Shown: in pieces, positions 1 through 8,254 of the stretch
Layout: each line of letters opens with the position of its first letter
Position numbering within the stretch: position 1 is the stretch's first letter
Assembly: GCF_013868135.1 (NCBI RefSeq)
Contig: NZ_JACEMU010000017.1
Coordinates: forward strand, 75,853 to 139,852
Direction: 5' to 3'
Origin: Paracoccus sp. S1E-3
GTDB lineage: Bacteria; Pseudomonadota; Alphaproteobacteria; Rhodobacterales; Rhodobacteraceae
Length of the DNA: 64,000 bases
Notes under the pieces: model-generated
What the model was told of the DNA's origin: nothing
Databases searched by the model: none
What the model saw: only the letters and a program-made list of their open reading frames with translations
Translations under genes and position numbers: made by a program

Positions 1-483
1 TTCGCCCGTCGCGAGGACGGCGACCGCAAGCCCTTCGCGCGTCGCGAGGATGGTGATCGCAAGCCCTTCGCGCGTCGCGAGGATGGTGATCGCAAACCCT
101 TCGCCCGGCGCGAGGACGGTGACCGCAAGCCCTTCGCCCGTCGCGAGGATGGTGATCGCAAGCCCTTCGCCCGGCGCGAGGATGGCGACCGCAAGCCCTT
201 CGCCCGCCGCGACGACGGCGACCGCAAGCCCTTCGCCCGCCGCGAGGACGGCGACCGCAAGCCCTTCGCCCGCCGCGAGGATGGTGATCGCAAGCCCTCG
301 GGGCCGCGCGGCTTTGGGGGGGTGTCGGATCGGCCCGGTTCGGGGCCGCGCGGTGGCTTCAAGCCGGGCGGAAAGACATCGGGCGGAAAGGGACCGGGGG
401 GCGGCCGTCCCTTTGCGCCGCGTGGCGGCAAGCCCGGTGGTGCGGCGGGTGGACCGAAGGGGCCGCGCCGGCCGAAGGGGTAA
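1..483 (+). CDS. C-terminal tail of a basic protein with nine RREDGDRKPFA repeats (5' end outside window)
   Basis: The frame is open from the first base to TAA at 481-483 and encodes 160 residues. Bases 1-297 are nine tandem 33-bp units, each encoding FARREDGDRKP; one unit has DD in place of ED. A Gly/Pro/Lys/Arg tail ending GPRRPKG follows. The tail is strongly charged, low in complexity and probably disordered. Similar basic tails follow the catalytic domains of RluB/RsuA-type pseudouridine synthases and of some DEAD-box helicases in Rhodobacteraceae, where they are thought to bind RNA. The catalytic part is not in the window, so the family is a guess. Synonymous changes between units (GAC/GAT, CGC/CGT) show that the repeat has been kept at the protein level. 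Confidence 0.75.
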   Translation, partial: FARREDGDRKPFARREDGDRKPFARREDGDRKPFARREDGDRKPFARREDGDRKPFARREDGDRKPFARRDDGDRKPFARREDGDRKPFARREDGDRKPSGPRGFGGVSDRPGSGPRGGFKPGGKTSGGKGPGGGRPFAPRGGKPGGAAGGPKGPRRPKG

Positions 484-660
484 TCACTTCGTCAGGATCA
501 GCTTGCCTGCGCGGGTCACGCGCAGGTTATAGACCTGATCGTTCAGAACGATCAGCGCCTGATTGCCGCCTTTCGTCAGATCGATCGCGTCGTGAACGGG
601 AAGGCCGTTCACGGCGGTAATTCCGGTCAGGCCGAATTCGGCGGGGCGGGTCGCGGTCAT
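484..660 (-). CDS. hemP: Hemin uptake protein HemP
   Basis: This is a short 58-residue gene that begins MTATRPAEFGLTG and ends VYNLRVTRAGKLILTK. The C-terminal pattern, a DQVYxLRxTRxGKLILTK strand pair, is the signature of the HemP family (PF10636). HemP is a small cytoplasmic protein linked to haem/iron uptake and often controlled by iron through Fur, RirA or Irr. The stop codon directly abuts the stop of the preceding plus-strand gene, so the two converge. The upstream stretch at 661-732 carries a TTGACA-like hexamer on the minus strand (713-718), but I cannot identify an iron box. The length matches the family. Function in haem uptake is inferred from family membership only. Confidence 0.85.
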   Translation of the reverse strand: MTATRPAEFGLTGITAVNGLPVHDAIDLTKGGNQALIVLNDQVYNLRVTRAGKLILTK

Positions 661-732
661 GGCGCATCCTTTGCTGAACTGTCGCCAGTAACCTGCGCGA
701 CGCGCCGACTAATGTCAAAGTATTTTTGTCAG

Positions 733-1644
733 CTATTGCGACGGGGCCGTCAGACAGGCGGTGAGCCGCTGCCCCAGCTGGTCGAGAAGTTGGCCGTAAA
801 GCCCGGCACCGGCATCCAGTTCGGTGCCTTCCGGCGATAGCGGCTCCCCGATGCGCAGGTCGGTGCCGGCGGTCAGGTCCTCGATCAGGCGGTTGGGTTG
901 ATTCGCCTCTGGAAAGGCGCAGACGGCGCCGGCGGCGATGATCTGGTCCTGCACCTCGCGGATGCGCGCGGCCGAGGGGGCGGAGGCGTCGCCAAGGGTG
1001 ACGGCGATGCCGGGCGCCAGCCCGTAATGGTCGGTGAAATAGCCATAGGCATCGTGGAAGGTGACGAAAGCCCTCCCCTTGGCGGGCGTCAACAACTGTG
1101 TCAGCGCCGCGTCGCGATCCGCCAGCGCCGTCCGGGCGGCCGTCGCATTGGCGCGATAGGCGGGGGTATGTTCGGGATCGGCCTCGGAGAGGCGCGCGGC
1201 GATCGCGTCCAGCCAGGCAGCGCCATTCTGGGGGTCGAGCCAGGCATGAGGGTCGAGGCCGTTATGATCGTGATCTGCCGAGGTGTGGGTGTCCTGCTCT
1301 TGCGCGGCGTCTGTGCCATAGCTGCGCCTCACCGGGCTGGCGGGCAGCAGCGGCAACTGTTTTTGCGGCGCGATGCGGGTGGCGGCGCGGTCCAGCCATG
1401 GGGTCAGTTCCGGGCCGACCCAAATCAGCAGATCGGCGCCCTGCAAGGCCCGCGCCTGACTGGGCCGCAATTGGAAATCATGCGGATCGGCCCCCTTGTC
1501 CAGCAGCAGCACCGGCTGGCCCAGATCGCCCATCACCTGCTGGACGAGCGATGCGGTGACCGGGGTGTCGGCCACGACAGCGGGCACCTCGGCCAGGGCA
1601 GGGGCGCCCAGCAAGACAAAGCTCAGCAGAAAATCGGGGCGCAT
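733..1644 (-). CDS. znuA: Zinc ABC transporter substrate-binding protein ZnuA
   Basis: This 303-residue periplasmic zinc-binding lipocalin-like protein of the cluster A-I family delivers Zn(II) to ZnuBC. It begins with a signal peptide that ends ALA near residue 18. Zinc-ligand candidates are H55 in DPHDF, H133 in DPHAWLDP and H197/H206 in TFHDAYGYFTDHYG. A short metal-collecting loop (H120, H125, H127) lies between helices, and it is less His-rich than in E. coli ZnuA. The gene is divergent from zur-znuC-znuB, with two Zur-like boxes in the 78-bp gap, so repression in zinc-replete cells is expected. ATG at 1642-1644 is the only sensible start, because it precedes the signal peptide. A manganese binding protein of the same fold is the alternative, but the zur linkage favours zinc. 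Confidence 0.93.
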   Translation of the reverse strand: MRPDFLLSFVLLGAPALAEVPAVVADTPVTASLVQQVMGDLGQPVLLLDKGADPHDFQLRPSQARALQGADLLIWVGPELTPWLDRAATRIAPQKQLPLLPASPVRRSYGTDAAQEQDTHTSADHDHNGLDPHAWLDPQNGAAWLDAIAARLSEADPEHTPAYRANATAARTALADRDAALTQLLTPAKGRAFVTFHDAYGYFTDHYGLAPGIAVTLGDASAPSAARIREVQDQIIAAGAVCAFPEANQPNRLIEDLTAGTDLRIGEPLSPEGTELDAGAGLYGQLLDQLGQRLTACLTAPSQ

Positions 1645-1680
1645 CGCGGTTCCTTCCTTGAGAATGCGGCTGGAAGATGT

Positions 1681-1724
1681 ATGTAATAACGTAACAGGTC
1701 AACCGAAATGTGATACAGTAACAT
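1681..1724. promoter_or_regulatory. Two Zur-box-like operators between znuA and zur
   Basis: Two 17-bp sites share the form ATGTnATAnnGTAACA: ATGTAATAACGTAACAG (1681-1697) and ATGTGATACAGTAACAT (1708-1724). Both resemble the proteobacterial Zur palindrome with ATGT/ACAT arms. The second overlaps the zur start codon at 1723, and the first lies 37 bp from the znuA start. One operator therefore sits near each divergent gene, and zur is probably autoregulated. This is inferred from motif and position. Confidence 0.7.
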
Positions 1725-2199
1725 GAAAACCGCCTTCGAACGCCATGACCACAGCGCCTGCGCCGATGCCGCCATGGCCCGCGCCACCGATCTGGCGGTG
1801 GCGCGGGGCCTGCGCCTGACGCCGGTGCGCCGCCGCGTGCTGGAGATCCTGCTGGAGCGCCACCGCGCATTCGGTGCCTATGAGGTGCTGGAGCGGCTGG
1901 CGGCGGAAGGTCTGGGCAAGCAGCCCCCGGTGGCCTACCGCGCGCTGGAATTTCTGGTCGAGAACGGCCTTGCCCACCGGATCCAGCGGCTGAATGCCTT
2001 CACCGCCTGCCAATCCGCGCATGCCGACGGTCAGGCCCCGGCCTTCCTGATCTGCCGCGAGTGCCAGACCGTGGACGAACTGGATGCCGCCACGCTGCGG
2101 GCCGAACTGTCGGCGGCGGCCGGGCAGGCGGGCTTTGCCGTCGAACGCGCCACCATCGAGGCGCTCGGCCTCTGCGCCGCCTGCGCGGGCCGCGCATGA
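1723..2199 (+). CDS. zur: Fur-family zinc uptake regulator Zur
   Basis: This 158-residue Fur-superfamily repressor senses zinc. The N-terminal winged helix spans about residues 20-90 (LRLTPVRRRVLEILL, then VAYRALEFLVENGLAHR). Two CxxC pairs for the structural zinc are visible, C111/C114 (ICREC) and C151/C154 (LCAAC). H100 lies where the dimer-domain ligand is expected. The location between znuA and znuCB, and the Zur-like boxes upstream, separate it from Fur, Mur or PerR. It overlaps znuC by ATGA (2196-2199), so regulator and transporter are translationally coupled. The start codon lies inside the second operator. Confidence 0.93.
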   Translation: MKTAFERHDHSACADAAMARATDLAVARGLRLTPVRRRVLEILLERHRAFGAYEVLERLAAEGLGKQPPVAYRALEFLVENGLAHRIQRLNAFTACQSAHADGQAPAFLICRECQTVDELDAATLRAELSAAAGQAGFAVERATIEALGLCAACAGRA

Positions 2200-2981
2200 G
2201 GGCCGAGATCACGCGCCCCGCGCCGCTGATCGAGGCGCGCGACCTGACCGTGCGCCTGCGCGGGGCGGATCAGCCGATCCTGAAAGATGTCAGTTTCAAC
2301 GTCCTGCCGGGCGAGATCGTGACCGTGGTCGGGCCCAACGGCTCGGGCAAGTCGACACTGGTGCGCGCGGTACTGGGCCATGTCGCGGCGGAATCGGGCG
2401 AGGTCATCCGCCGCAAGGGCCTGCGCATCGGCTATGTCCCGCAACGCGTCCATGTCGATGACCGCATCCCGATGAGCGTGCGCCGCTTCCTGTCCCTGCC
2501 CGAACGTGTCAGCGATGCCGAGGCCGGCGCCGCCTTGGCGCGCACCGGCGTCGACGGGCTGCAGGATCGCCAGATCACCCGCTTGTCGGGCGGACAGTTC
2601 CAGCGCGTGCTGCTGGCGCGCGCGCTGCTGCACCGGCCCGAATTGCTGGTGCTGGATGAACCTACGCAGGGCCTCGACCAGCCCGGCATCGTCGCCTTCT
2701 ACCGCCTGATCGAGGAGATCAGGCGCGCGACCGGCGCGGCGGTGCTGATGGTCAGCCATGACCTGCTGGTGGTGATGCGAGCCTCGGATCATGTGATCTG
2801 CCTGAACGGGCATGTCTGCTGCCATGGCACGCCGCAGGCGGTCAGCGAAGCGCCGGAATATCAGGCGCTGTTCGGGGCCGATTCGGCACAGACGCTGGCG
2901 CTGTATCGCCATCACCACGACCACGACCACGACGGGCGTGGCCACCATCGCCACCACGGGGACGCCCATCATCATGCTTGA
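2196..2981 (+). CDS. znuC: Zinc ABC transporter ATP-binding protein ZnuC
   Basis: This 261-residue ATPase powers zinc import through ZnuB. Walker A is GPNGSGKST (about residues 46-54), the signature motif is LSGGQFQR, Walker B is LLVLDEP and the switch histidine is in VSHD. The C-terminus ends in a run of His and Asp (RHHHDHDHDGRGHHRHHG and beyond), a metal-binding tail seen in some ZnuC proteins and absent from generic ABC ATPases. The start is the ATG that overlaps the zur stop; a longer in-frame extension upstream would lie inside zur and is rejected. The 3' end overlaps znuB by 8 bp. Confidence 0.94.
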   Translation: MRAEITRPAPLIEARDLTVRLRGADQPILKDVSFNVLPGEIVTVVGPNGSGKSTLVRAVLGHVAAESGEVIRRKGLRIGYVPQRVHVDDRIPMSVRRFLSLPERVSDAEAGAALARTGVDGLQDRQITRLSGGQFQRVLLARALLHRPELLVLDEPTQGLDQPGIVAFYRLIEEIRRATGAAVLMVSHDLLVVMRASDHVICLNGHVCCHGTPQAVSEAPEYQALFGADSAQTLALYRHHHDHDHDGRGHHRHHGDAHHHA

Positions 2982-3762
2982 CGATTTTCTGGTGCGGGCG
3001 GGTCTCGCGGGCCTGGGCGTGGTGCTGGCGGCGGGGCCGCTGGGATGTTTCGTCGTCTGGCGGCGCATGGCCTATTTCGGCGATGCGACTGCCCATGCGG
3101 CCATTCTCGGGGTGGCGCTCAGCCTCGGTTTCGGGGCGCCGGTCTATCTGGGCACGCTGGGCGTGGCGATCGTCATGGCGTGGCTGGTCGCCCATCTCGC
3201 CGGGCGCGGCGAGGCGGTGGATACCGCGCTGGGGGTGCTGGCCCATGGGGCACTGGCGGTCGGGCTGGTCGCGGCCAGCTTCGTGCCGGGCCTGCGCAAC
3301 GACCTGAATGCCTGGCTGTTCGGCGATATCCTGCTGGTGCAGCCGACGGATCTGGCCTGGGTCTGGGGCGGGGCGCTGCTGGTGCTGGGGCTGCTGATAT
3401 GGCGCTGGCAGGCGATGGTGACCGCGACCGTGAATGAGGAACTGGCCATGGCCGCCGGCATCAATCCCGCGCGCGAGCGGCTGATCCTGACGCTCGCGAT
3501 GGCGATCATCGTCGCGGTCGCGATTCGTGTGGTGGGCGCATTGCTGGTTTCGGCCCTGCTGGTGATTCCCGCCGCCGCTGCGCGGGGAATCGCCCGCAGC
3601 CCCGAGCATATGGCGGTGATGGCGACCCTGATCGGGGCGGTTTCGGTCGGGCTAGGGCTGATCGCAAGCCTTTACGCCGACACCCCTGCAGGTCCTTCGG
3701 TCATTGTCGCGGCGACGGCGATATTCCTGTGTTTGCTGCCTCTCAGGCGGGGGCTGGCATAA
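2974..3762 (+). CDS. znuB: Zinc ABC transporter permease ZnuB
   Basis: This 262-residue inner-membrane permease belongs to the ABC-3 family. The sequence is almost continuous hydrophobic helix (about eight segments) with the family motif region RRMAYFGDATAHAAILG near residues 30-46 and the typical ALLVSALLVIPAAAAR stretch. It completes the zur-znuC-znuB operon and forms the translocation channel for zinc supplied by ZnuA. The start is ATG 2974, inside the end of znuC. Its length matches E. coli ZnuB (261). Nothing in the coding sequence looks damaged. Confidence 0.94.
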   Translation: MLDDFLVRAGLAGLGVVLAAGPLGCFVVWRRMAYFGDATAHAAILGVALSLGFGAPVYLGTLGVAIVMAWLVAHLAGRGEAVDTALGVLAHGALAVGLVAASFVPGLRNDLNAWLFGDILLVQPTDLAWVWGGALLVLGLLIWRWQAMVTATVNEELAMAAGINPARERLILTLAMAIIVAVAIRVVGALLVSALLVIPAAAARGIARSPEHMAVMATLIGAVSVGLGLIASLYADTPAGPSVIVAATAIFLCLLPLRRGLA

Positions 3763-3959
3763 CTGCCACAGGGCCTTTCAGAGCGCCAATCACGGGGGGA
3801 ACCCTATCCCTCGGAAGGTGTTGTGAAATATGCAACAGTCGGGGCAAACCCGCGCGGCAAGGGAATTAATCCGGCTTTCAAAGCCCCGCGGATTGTGAGA
3901 CTGTCGCCTCGATGTTGCTGGATACGGCAGCTTTCAACAAGACCTAACGGAGCATGATC

Positions 3960-4184
3960 ATGACCAAATTTGCTACCTTCGCACTGGCCCTCGGCCTGAC
4001 CGCTTCCTCGGCTCTGGCCGGTGGCTACGTTGCCCCCGTCGTGGAAGTCGAGCCCGTCGTCGTTGACGCCGCCAAACCGGCTTCGTCGAACGCTGGCCTG
4101 GTTGTCCCGGCTCTGCTGCTGCTGGGCGTCATCGCCGCCGTCGCTTCGGACGACGACGATGATGATGACGACTCGACCAACTAA
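3960..4184 (+). CDS. Small exported protein with a poly-aspartate C-terminus (possible YjbE counterpart)
   Basis: This 74-residue protein begins MTKFATFALALGLTASSALA, a clear signal peptide. A Val/Pro-rich stretch, one hydrophobic segment (LVVPALLLLGVIAAVA) and a run of eight Asp before STN follow. There are two ATGs, at 3954 and 3960. The SD GGAG at 3949-3952 lies 1 nt before the first and 7 nt before the second, so I choose 3960. A strong hairpin terminator follows, so it is a single-gene transcript. It converges on the yjbH-yjbF pair. E. coli YjbE is also a roughly 80-residue exported protein beside yjbFGH, so an analogous role in extracellular polymer production is possible but unproven. 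Confidence 0.7.
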   Translation: MTKFATFALALGLTASSALAGGYVAPVVEVEPVVVDAAKPASSNAGLVVPALLLLGVIAAVASDDDDDDDDSTN

Positions 4185-4212
4185 TCATTGTCCGCAAGGA
4201 CTTGATTTGGAA

Positions 4213-4237
4213 GGGCTGGCGCTTCGCCAGCCCTTTT
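4213..4237 (+). terminator. Rho-independent terminator after the small exported protein
   Basis: Stem GGGCTGGCG (4213-4221), loop CTT, stem CGCCAGCCC (4225-4233), then TTTT. It lies 28 bp after the stop codon. Confidence 0.85.
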
Positions 4238-4290
4238 CCATTGTTCCTCCGGCCGGGTCAGCGCCGGGTGCTGGCCTCCCCCGGTCACAA

Positions 4291-4319
4291 AAAAACGCCC
4301 GACCGCTGAGGCCGGGCGT
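4291..4319 (-). terminator. Rho-independent terminator for the yjbH-yjbF transcript
   Basis: Read on the minus strand, the stem CGCCCGGCC pairs with GGTCGGGCG (one mismatch, loop TCAGC) and is followed by a run of T (the A run that ends at 4295 on the plus strand). It sits just past the yjbF stop at 4344. Confidence 0.8.
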
Positions 4320-4343
4320 CATGGGTGCATCGCGTCCCGACGA

Positions 4344-5054
4344 TCAGGGGCGGATGGTCTGGATCGTCACATAGCCGAGCGCCGGGCTGATCCACTGGCG
4401 TGAAACGGGGATCTGCCCCGAAGCGCTGACCAGATAGGAGTTCTGCACCTCGACGCCGCCACCCTCGCAGGTCTCGACCACCTGCGTGGCGTTCCAGCTG
4501 GTGCCGGCGAAGGCGAAGCCCTTGCCGCCGCCGATGGCGACGGTGCAGGTCATCTGCAGCGGGCGCTCAACCCCGTCGCCGCCCAGATAGCGGTTGATCC
4601 GCGTCGTCTGACCGGCGCGGCGCGACCGGATCAGGGCGGCAACATTGTCGACCTCGGCCACGGACAGATCATGTCCCAGCCCCTTGGTGCCGGTCAGCAT
4701 CCCGCCGCGGATGATCAGGGCCTGCTCGTTCGGGGTCATGTAGGTGCGCATGCCGCTATTGTCGCCCACCATGGCCATGACCTGGGTGGCGCCGCTGCTT
4801 TCCAGCCCGACCAGGATCAGCGGGGCCGGGTTGGCGGCAAGCGCGCGTGCGGCCATTTCATCGGCGCTGAGGGGCGCTGCGGCGGCAGCCGGGGCCTCGG
4901 CGCCGCGACCGGTGGCGCGGGTCACCGTCGGGCCGACGGCCTGGCGCAACTGGCCAAGAATGGTGCCCTGGGCTTCGTCGTTCGGCGTGCCGCAAGCAGC
5001 CAGCAACAGCGCAGTGGCCATCAGCCCCGCCACGTTCTTCATCACGCGAGTCAT
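4344..5054 (-). CDS. YjbF/GfcB-family outer-membrane lipoprotein
   Basis: This 236-residue protein has a lipoprotein signal ending LLLAACG, so Cys is lipidated. The rest matches the YjbF/GfcB (group 4 capsule lipoprotein, DUF2886) type, with short motifs such as QTTRINRYL and a C-terminal SRQWISPALGYVTIQ. These lipoproteins act with YjbH in secretion or assembly of an uncharacterised exopolysaccharide. I choose ATG 5054 because it overlaps the yjbH stop as ATGA; ATG 5042 is an alternative and would still keep the signal peptide. YjbG is missing here, so the set is reduced compared with E. coli yjbEFGH. Confidence 0.75.
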   Translation of the reverse strand: MTRVMKNVAGLMATALLLAACGTPNDEAQGTILGQLRQAVGPTVTRATGRGAEAPAAAAAPLSADEMAARALAANPAPLILVGLESSGATQVMAMVGDNSGMRTYMTPNEQALIIRGGMLTGTKGLGHDLSVAEVDNVAALIRSRRAGQTTRINRYLGGDGVERPLQMTCTVAIGGGKGFAFAGTSWNATQVVETCEGGGVEVQNSYLVSASGQIPVSRQWISPALGYVTIQTIRP

Positions 5055-7180
5055 CGCCAGAATTTCCCCCATCCGTCGTAGAGTTTGTTGGTTTGGTTCT
5101 GGCGCACCAGTTCATACAGCCGCCCGTCGACCCGCACCCGCGAGCCGCCGTCGCGCGACAGCGAACGGATATCGCCGCCGATGCGTCGGGTCGAGGGCTG
5201 CCCGATCGCCCAGGTCAGCGGGATCGACAGCTTTATGCCCTTGTCGAACGAGCCTTCGCCGTATTCTTCCTCGCTGAGGTCGGTCTTGCTGGCATAGGCG
5301 CCGACGCGCCAGCCGTTCTCGAATTCACGGTTGAGCGCCACGGTGGCGCCGACATCGCCCGCAAGGTATTGCCCCACGTCTATCTGGCCCCAGATCCCGC
5401 TGCCAAAGTCGTAATAGGCCGAGACATGGCCGGTGGTGACCTCGTAATCGCGGAATTCAAAGGCCTTCTCGAAGTCGCGCTTGCGCACGCGGTTGATCTC
5501 GGCACCAAGCGCCAGGCGACTGTCGACCGGCTTCCACAGGATTTCGCCCGAGACCCCGCCATAGGCGCGTTCCAGCAGGCCGACGGTGACGCGCGAATAG
5601 GTGGTGGGGGTCGGCTTGGCATACCAGGCAAGGGTCAGCCTCGGCACGGTCGGGCGGTTATTGCCCGCATACATGCGGCTGTCCGAACGCACGCGCGGCA
5701 CGCCATATTCGTTTTCATCGATGCCGAGATCATCATATTCGTCCGGCGTCATGTTGCCGGGGGCTTTCTGGTCGCTGTTGCCGAAGGCGCGCTGGCGGAT
5801 GGTACCCGACAGGATCAGGCCCGGCGCGATCTCGTATTTGGCCGAGAGCTCGGCGCCGACCTCGTAGCGGAGCGGGTCGTCGGGATCGAACATCCCCAGC
5901 GACAGATAGGGTTTGATTCCCCAGTTGAATTTCGGATAGATTCCGGGCGAATAGACCAGATCGGCCGGGCGCGGCTCGCCGTCAACGATCTGGGCGCGCT
6001 GCGCAATATGGGCCGAAGCGGTGTTTTCCAGCCGCTCGATATCCGAGCGTCGCAGCACCACCGACGAGGTGGCCAGCCCGTTTTCCATCGAGGTGATCAC
6101 GAAGGTCTCGACCGAGGGCGGCAGCGCGCGGGTCATCAGTCGTGCGGTGCGGCCAATGGCCTCGGCCTGCATGTTATAGCGCAGGTTGCGGATGCGGACC
6201 TCGGCCCGATTGGACGACAGCGCCATCGATTCCAGCACCTGACCCTCGCCCTTCAGCGCCTTGCTCAGCGCGGTCTGGATGGCGGGCTGCGCGGTCGGAT
6301 CGGCGGACCATGCGCCCGACCAGCCCTCGGGATCGGCCGAAGGCGCCGGGCGCGGGCGCACCGGCGCTGGCGCCGGTTCCAGGCCGGAAGGGAAGGCAGA
6401 TTTGCGGGCGTTCAGCGCCACCGTGCCCTTGATGCCGAAGGTCTTGCCGCCGATGGTATAGGCGCCCAGTTGATAGGTGTCGCCGATACGGTAATTGATG
6501 CCGAGATTCAGCTTGCTGTCGACCTCATCGGCACCGCCCTCGACCTCGGGGAGGTAGTCGTCATAGGAATATTCGGCCAGCACCGACAGGTTGTCCGTGG
6601 CCTGCCACTCGACCGAGGCGAAGGGCTTGGCGCTGCCGGTGAACCAGTCGTCGACATTCGGCTTGCCGCCTTCGTCGGTGTAGTCGGTGCGCCGCCACGC
6701 TCCCGCCAGCCGGCCCCAGCCGATCCCCGCCGAGACCCGCACCCGCGGGGTGACGGTCTTGGTGGCAACCAGGTATTCGCCCGAATAGACGCCCGTGCCC
6801 ATGAAATCGCGCAGACCGATCGCCAGCGAAGGCTGCCAGCCCGGCTGTTCGTTCAGCAGCTGGAACTGCAGGTCGAAGCTGCGGTCGTACAGCGCGTCGC
6901 GCTTGGGATCGATACCGTCGATCTTCGCATAGCGCAGCGCCGTGGTCAGGCGCGGCACCGGCTGGAAGCTCAGCGTGACGCGGCGGCCGTAATCGCTGTT
7001 GCTGACGGTCGCCGACAGCTCGCCCTCGGGCGGGGCGACGGCGGTAGGGGTATCGATCGCGCCGGGCATGCCGTAGCTGTTCAGGGTCTGCCCGAATGTG
7101 GGCGCGGCGACCCCCACGGCCGTCACCGAAGCGGACAGCAGCGCGGTAGAGGTCAGTAGCAGCGGGCGGAAGCGGCGCAT
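5051..7180 (-). CDS. YjbH-family outer-membrane exopolysaccharide-associated protein
   Basis: This 709-residue protein has an N-terminal signal peptide (MRRFRPLLLTSTALLSASVT...). The region after it, with NSYGMPGAIDTPTA near the mature N-terminus and many alternating amphipathic strands, is typical of the YjbH family (PF06082), which is predicted to form a beta-barrel or barrel-associated porin-like protein. The partner lipoprotein YjbF lies directly downstream with an ATGA overlap. A good SD (GAGGAA) precedes ATG 7180; a longer frame upstream lacks one. A Pro/Ala-rich linker (about residues 295-310) separates two halves. The polymer exported is unknown. Confidence 0.78.
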   Translation of the reverse strand: MRRFRPLLLTSTALLSASVTAVGVAAPTFGQTLNSYGMPGAIDTPTAVAPPEGELSATVSNSDYGRRVTLSFQPVPRLTTALRYAKIDGIDPKRDALYDRSFDLQFQLLNEQPGWQPSLAIGLRDFMGTGVYSGEYLVATKTVTPRVRVSAGIGWGRLAGAWRRTDYTDEGGKPNVDDWFTGSAKPFASVEWQATDNLSVLAEYSYDDYLPEVEGGADEVDSKLNLGINYRIGDTYQLGAYTIGGKTFGIKGTVALNARKSAFPSGLEPAPAPVRPRPAPSADPEGWSGAWSADPTAQPAIQTALSKALKGEGQVLESMALSSNRAEVRIRNLRYNMQAEAIGRTARLMTRALPPSVETFVITSMENGLATSSVVLRRSDIERLENTASAHIAQRAQIVDGEPRPADLVYSPGIYPKFNWGIKPYLSLGMFDPDDPLRYEVGAELSAKYEIAPGLILSGTIRQRAFGNSDQKAPGNMTPDEYDDLGIDENEYGVPRVRSDSRMYAGNNRPTVPRLTLAWYAKPTPTTYSRVTVGLLERAYGGVSGEILWKPVDSRLALGAEINRVRKRDFEKAFEFRDYEVTTGHVSAYYDFGSGIWGQIDVGQYLAGDVGATVALNREFENGWRVGAYASKTDLSEEEYGEGSFDKGIKLSIPLTWAIGQPSTRRIGGDIRSLSRDGGSRVRVDGRLYELVRQNQTNKLYDGWGKFWR

Positions 7181-7307
7181 GAATGGTTCCTCGGCATCTT
7201 TTTTGTTGCGGGGACTATAGGGCCGTGCCCCGGTCGCGCCAATGGCAGGTGGCCCGATTGCGGCGGGATTTCGCAACCTGTTGCTCTGCTGCCTGCGCGC
7301 AGAAAGG

Positions 7308-7329
7308 CCGGCCCCGGAAGTGGGGCCGG
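7308..7329 (-). terminator. Hairpin terminator downstream of the 7344 lipoprotein gene
   Basis: Stem CCGGCCCC (7308-7315) and GGGGCCGG (7322-7329) with a 6-nt loop. On the minus strand it is followed by CCTTTCT. It lies 15 bp past the stop codon at 7344. Confidence 0.6.
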
Positions 7330-7343
7330 ATTATGCCGCGATA

Positions 7344-7949
7344 TCAGCTGCGTGCGGGCTTCGAAGCCGGGGATTTGTCAGCGGCGGCCGGGGCCGATGC
7401 CGTAGCGGCAGGGGCGACTTCTGCCGGGCTTGCGCAACCGCTGGTTGTGCGCGAGCCGATCCGCAGCGATGCCGTCATCGGGAATTTCTCGCCCGACATG
7501 TTGTCGACGCAATCCTTGCCGTTGATGTTCAGCGAGAAGGGCGCCCCGTCCAGCACGCCGATATATTCGACGCCCCCAGCATAGACCAATCGGTTGACCT
7601 TGATATTGCGGCCCTTCTGGTTTTCCGGGGTCTGGTATTTGGCGGTGCCCGCGGCGACGTCGATACGCCAGAAGGGTTCGTTGCCGCGGGCGACGAAGGC
7701 GGCGGTGTTCAGCGTCTCGGATTCGGCGGTGGCCACGGCCTTCTGATCGCCGGCGGTCTCGATCGGGACATCGCGCGGGGACACGGCCGGATCGACCAGC
7801 GGCGTCTTCATCGGATCGACCGGCGGTGTGGTCGCGGCCGGGGTCGCGTCCAGCGGCTTGTCCCAGGGCATGCGCAGGTCTTTCATGGCCTGTTCGTCAC
7901 AGGCTGCCAGCGCCAGCGGCAGCAGCACCAGGGCGAGACGGAGTTTCAT
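7344..7949 (-). CDS. Lipoprotein with a COG3650-type C-terminal domain
   Basis: This 201-residue lipoprotein has the signal MKLRLALVLLPLALAAC, with Cys about residue 17. A Pro/Thr/Asp-rich spacer (about 40-90) leads to a domain with GNEPFWRIDV, YQTPENQKG and KFPMTASLRIG. The NEPFW and MSGxxFPM elements recall the COG3650 domain found alone or beside META/HslJ domains in many proteobacterial lipoproteins; its function is unknown. The C-terminus is Ala/Pro-rich. ATG 7949 is chosen because AAGGAC precedes it by 6 nt; earlier in-frame starts would bury the signal peptide. It has its own terminator and no obvious operon partner. Confidence 0.7.
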   Translation of the reverse strand: MKLRLALVLLPLALAACDEQAMKDLRMPWDKPLDATPAATTPPVDPMKTPLVDPAVSPRDVPIETAGDQKAVATAESETLNTAAFVARGNEPFWRIDVAAGTAKYQTPENQKGRNIKVNRLVYAGGVEYIGVLDGAPFSLNINGKDCVDNMSGEKFPMTASLRIGSRTTSGCASPAEVAPAATASAPAAADKSPASKPARS

Positions 7950-8254
7950 CGAGCTGTCCTTCATTCTGTTTGGGGTCATATCGGACTTGGGCGGCGGGCG
8001 CCGATCCTGTATCCGACCCGGATCGGAGCGTGCAAATTGGCCCTGCAATAACCCATCGCCCCCTGACCCGGCAAGCGTCGCGCCTGATCGCGGCAAATCG
8101 CAGGCGCCGAAGGCAGTCGTGATCCGCTGATATTCTAGTCAATGGGCGGTTATGTGCCTATTATATGGGCAAGCGCTGCGGTTTTTCCGCGCCACTCCGC
8201 CCCAATCTGCTTGAGAAAACCGCAGCCGCGCATTCTGGAAGGCATAAGGCAATA

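Noticed and set aside
1..297. CRISPR array from nine 33-bp repeats
   Set aside because: The repeats are directly adjacent with no spacers, and they encode an in-frame peptide repeat, so this is a coding tandem repeat.
5093..7159. 688-codon open frame on the plus strand
   Set aside because: It is antisense to yjbH, has no homologous motifs and consists of His/Arg/Gly-rich shadow sequence typical of high-GC DNA.
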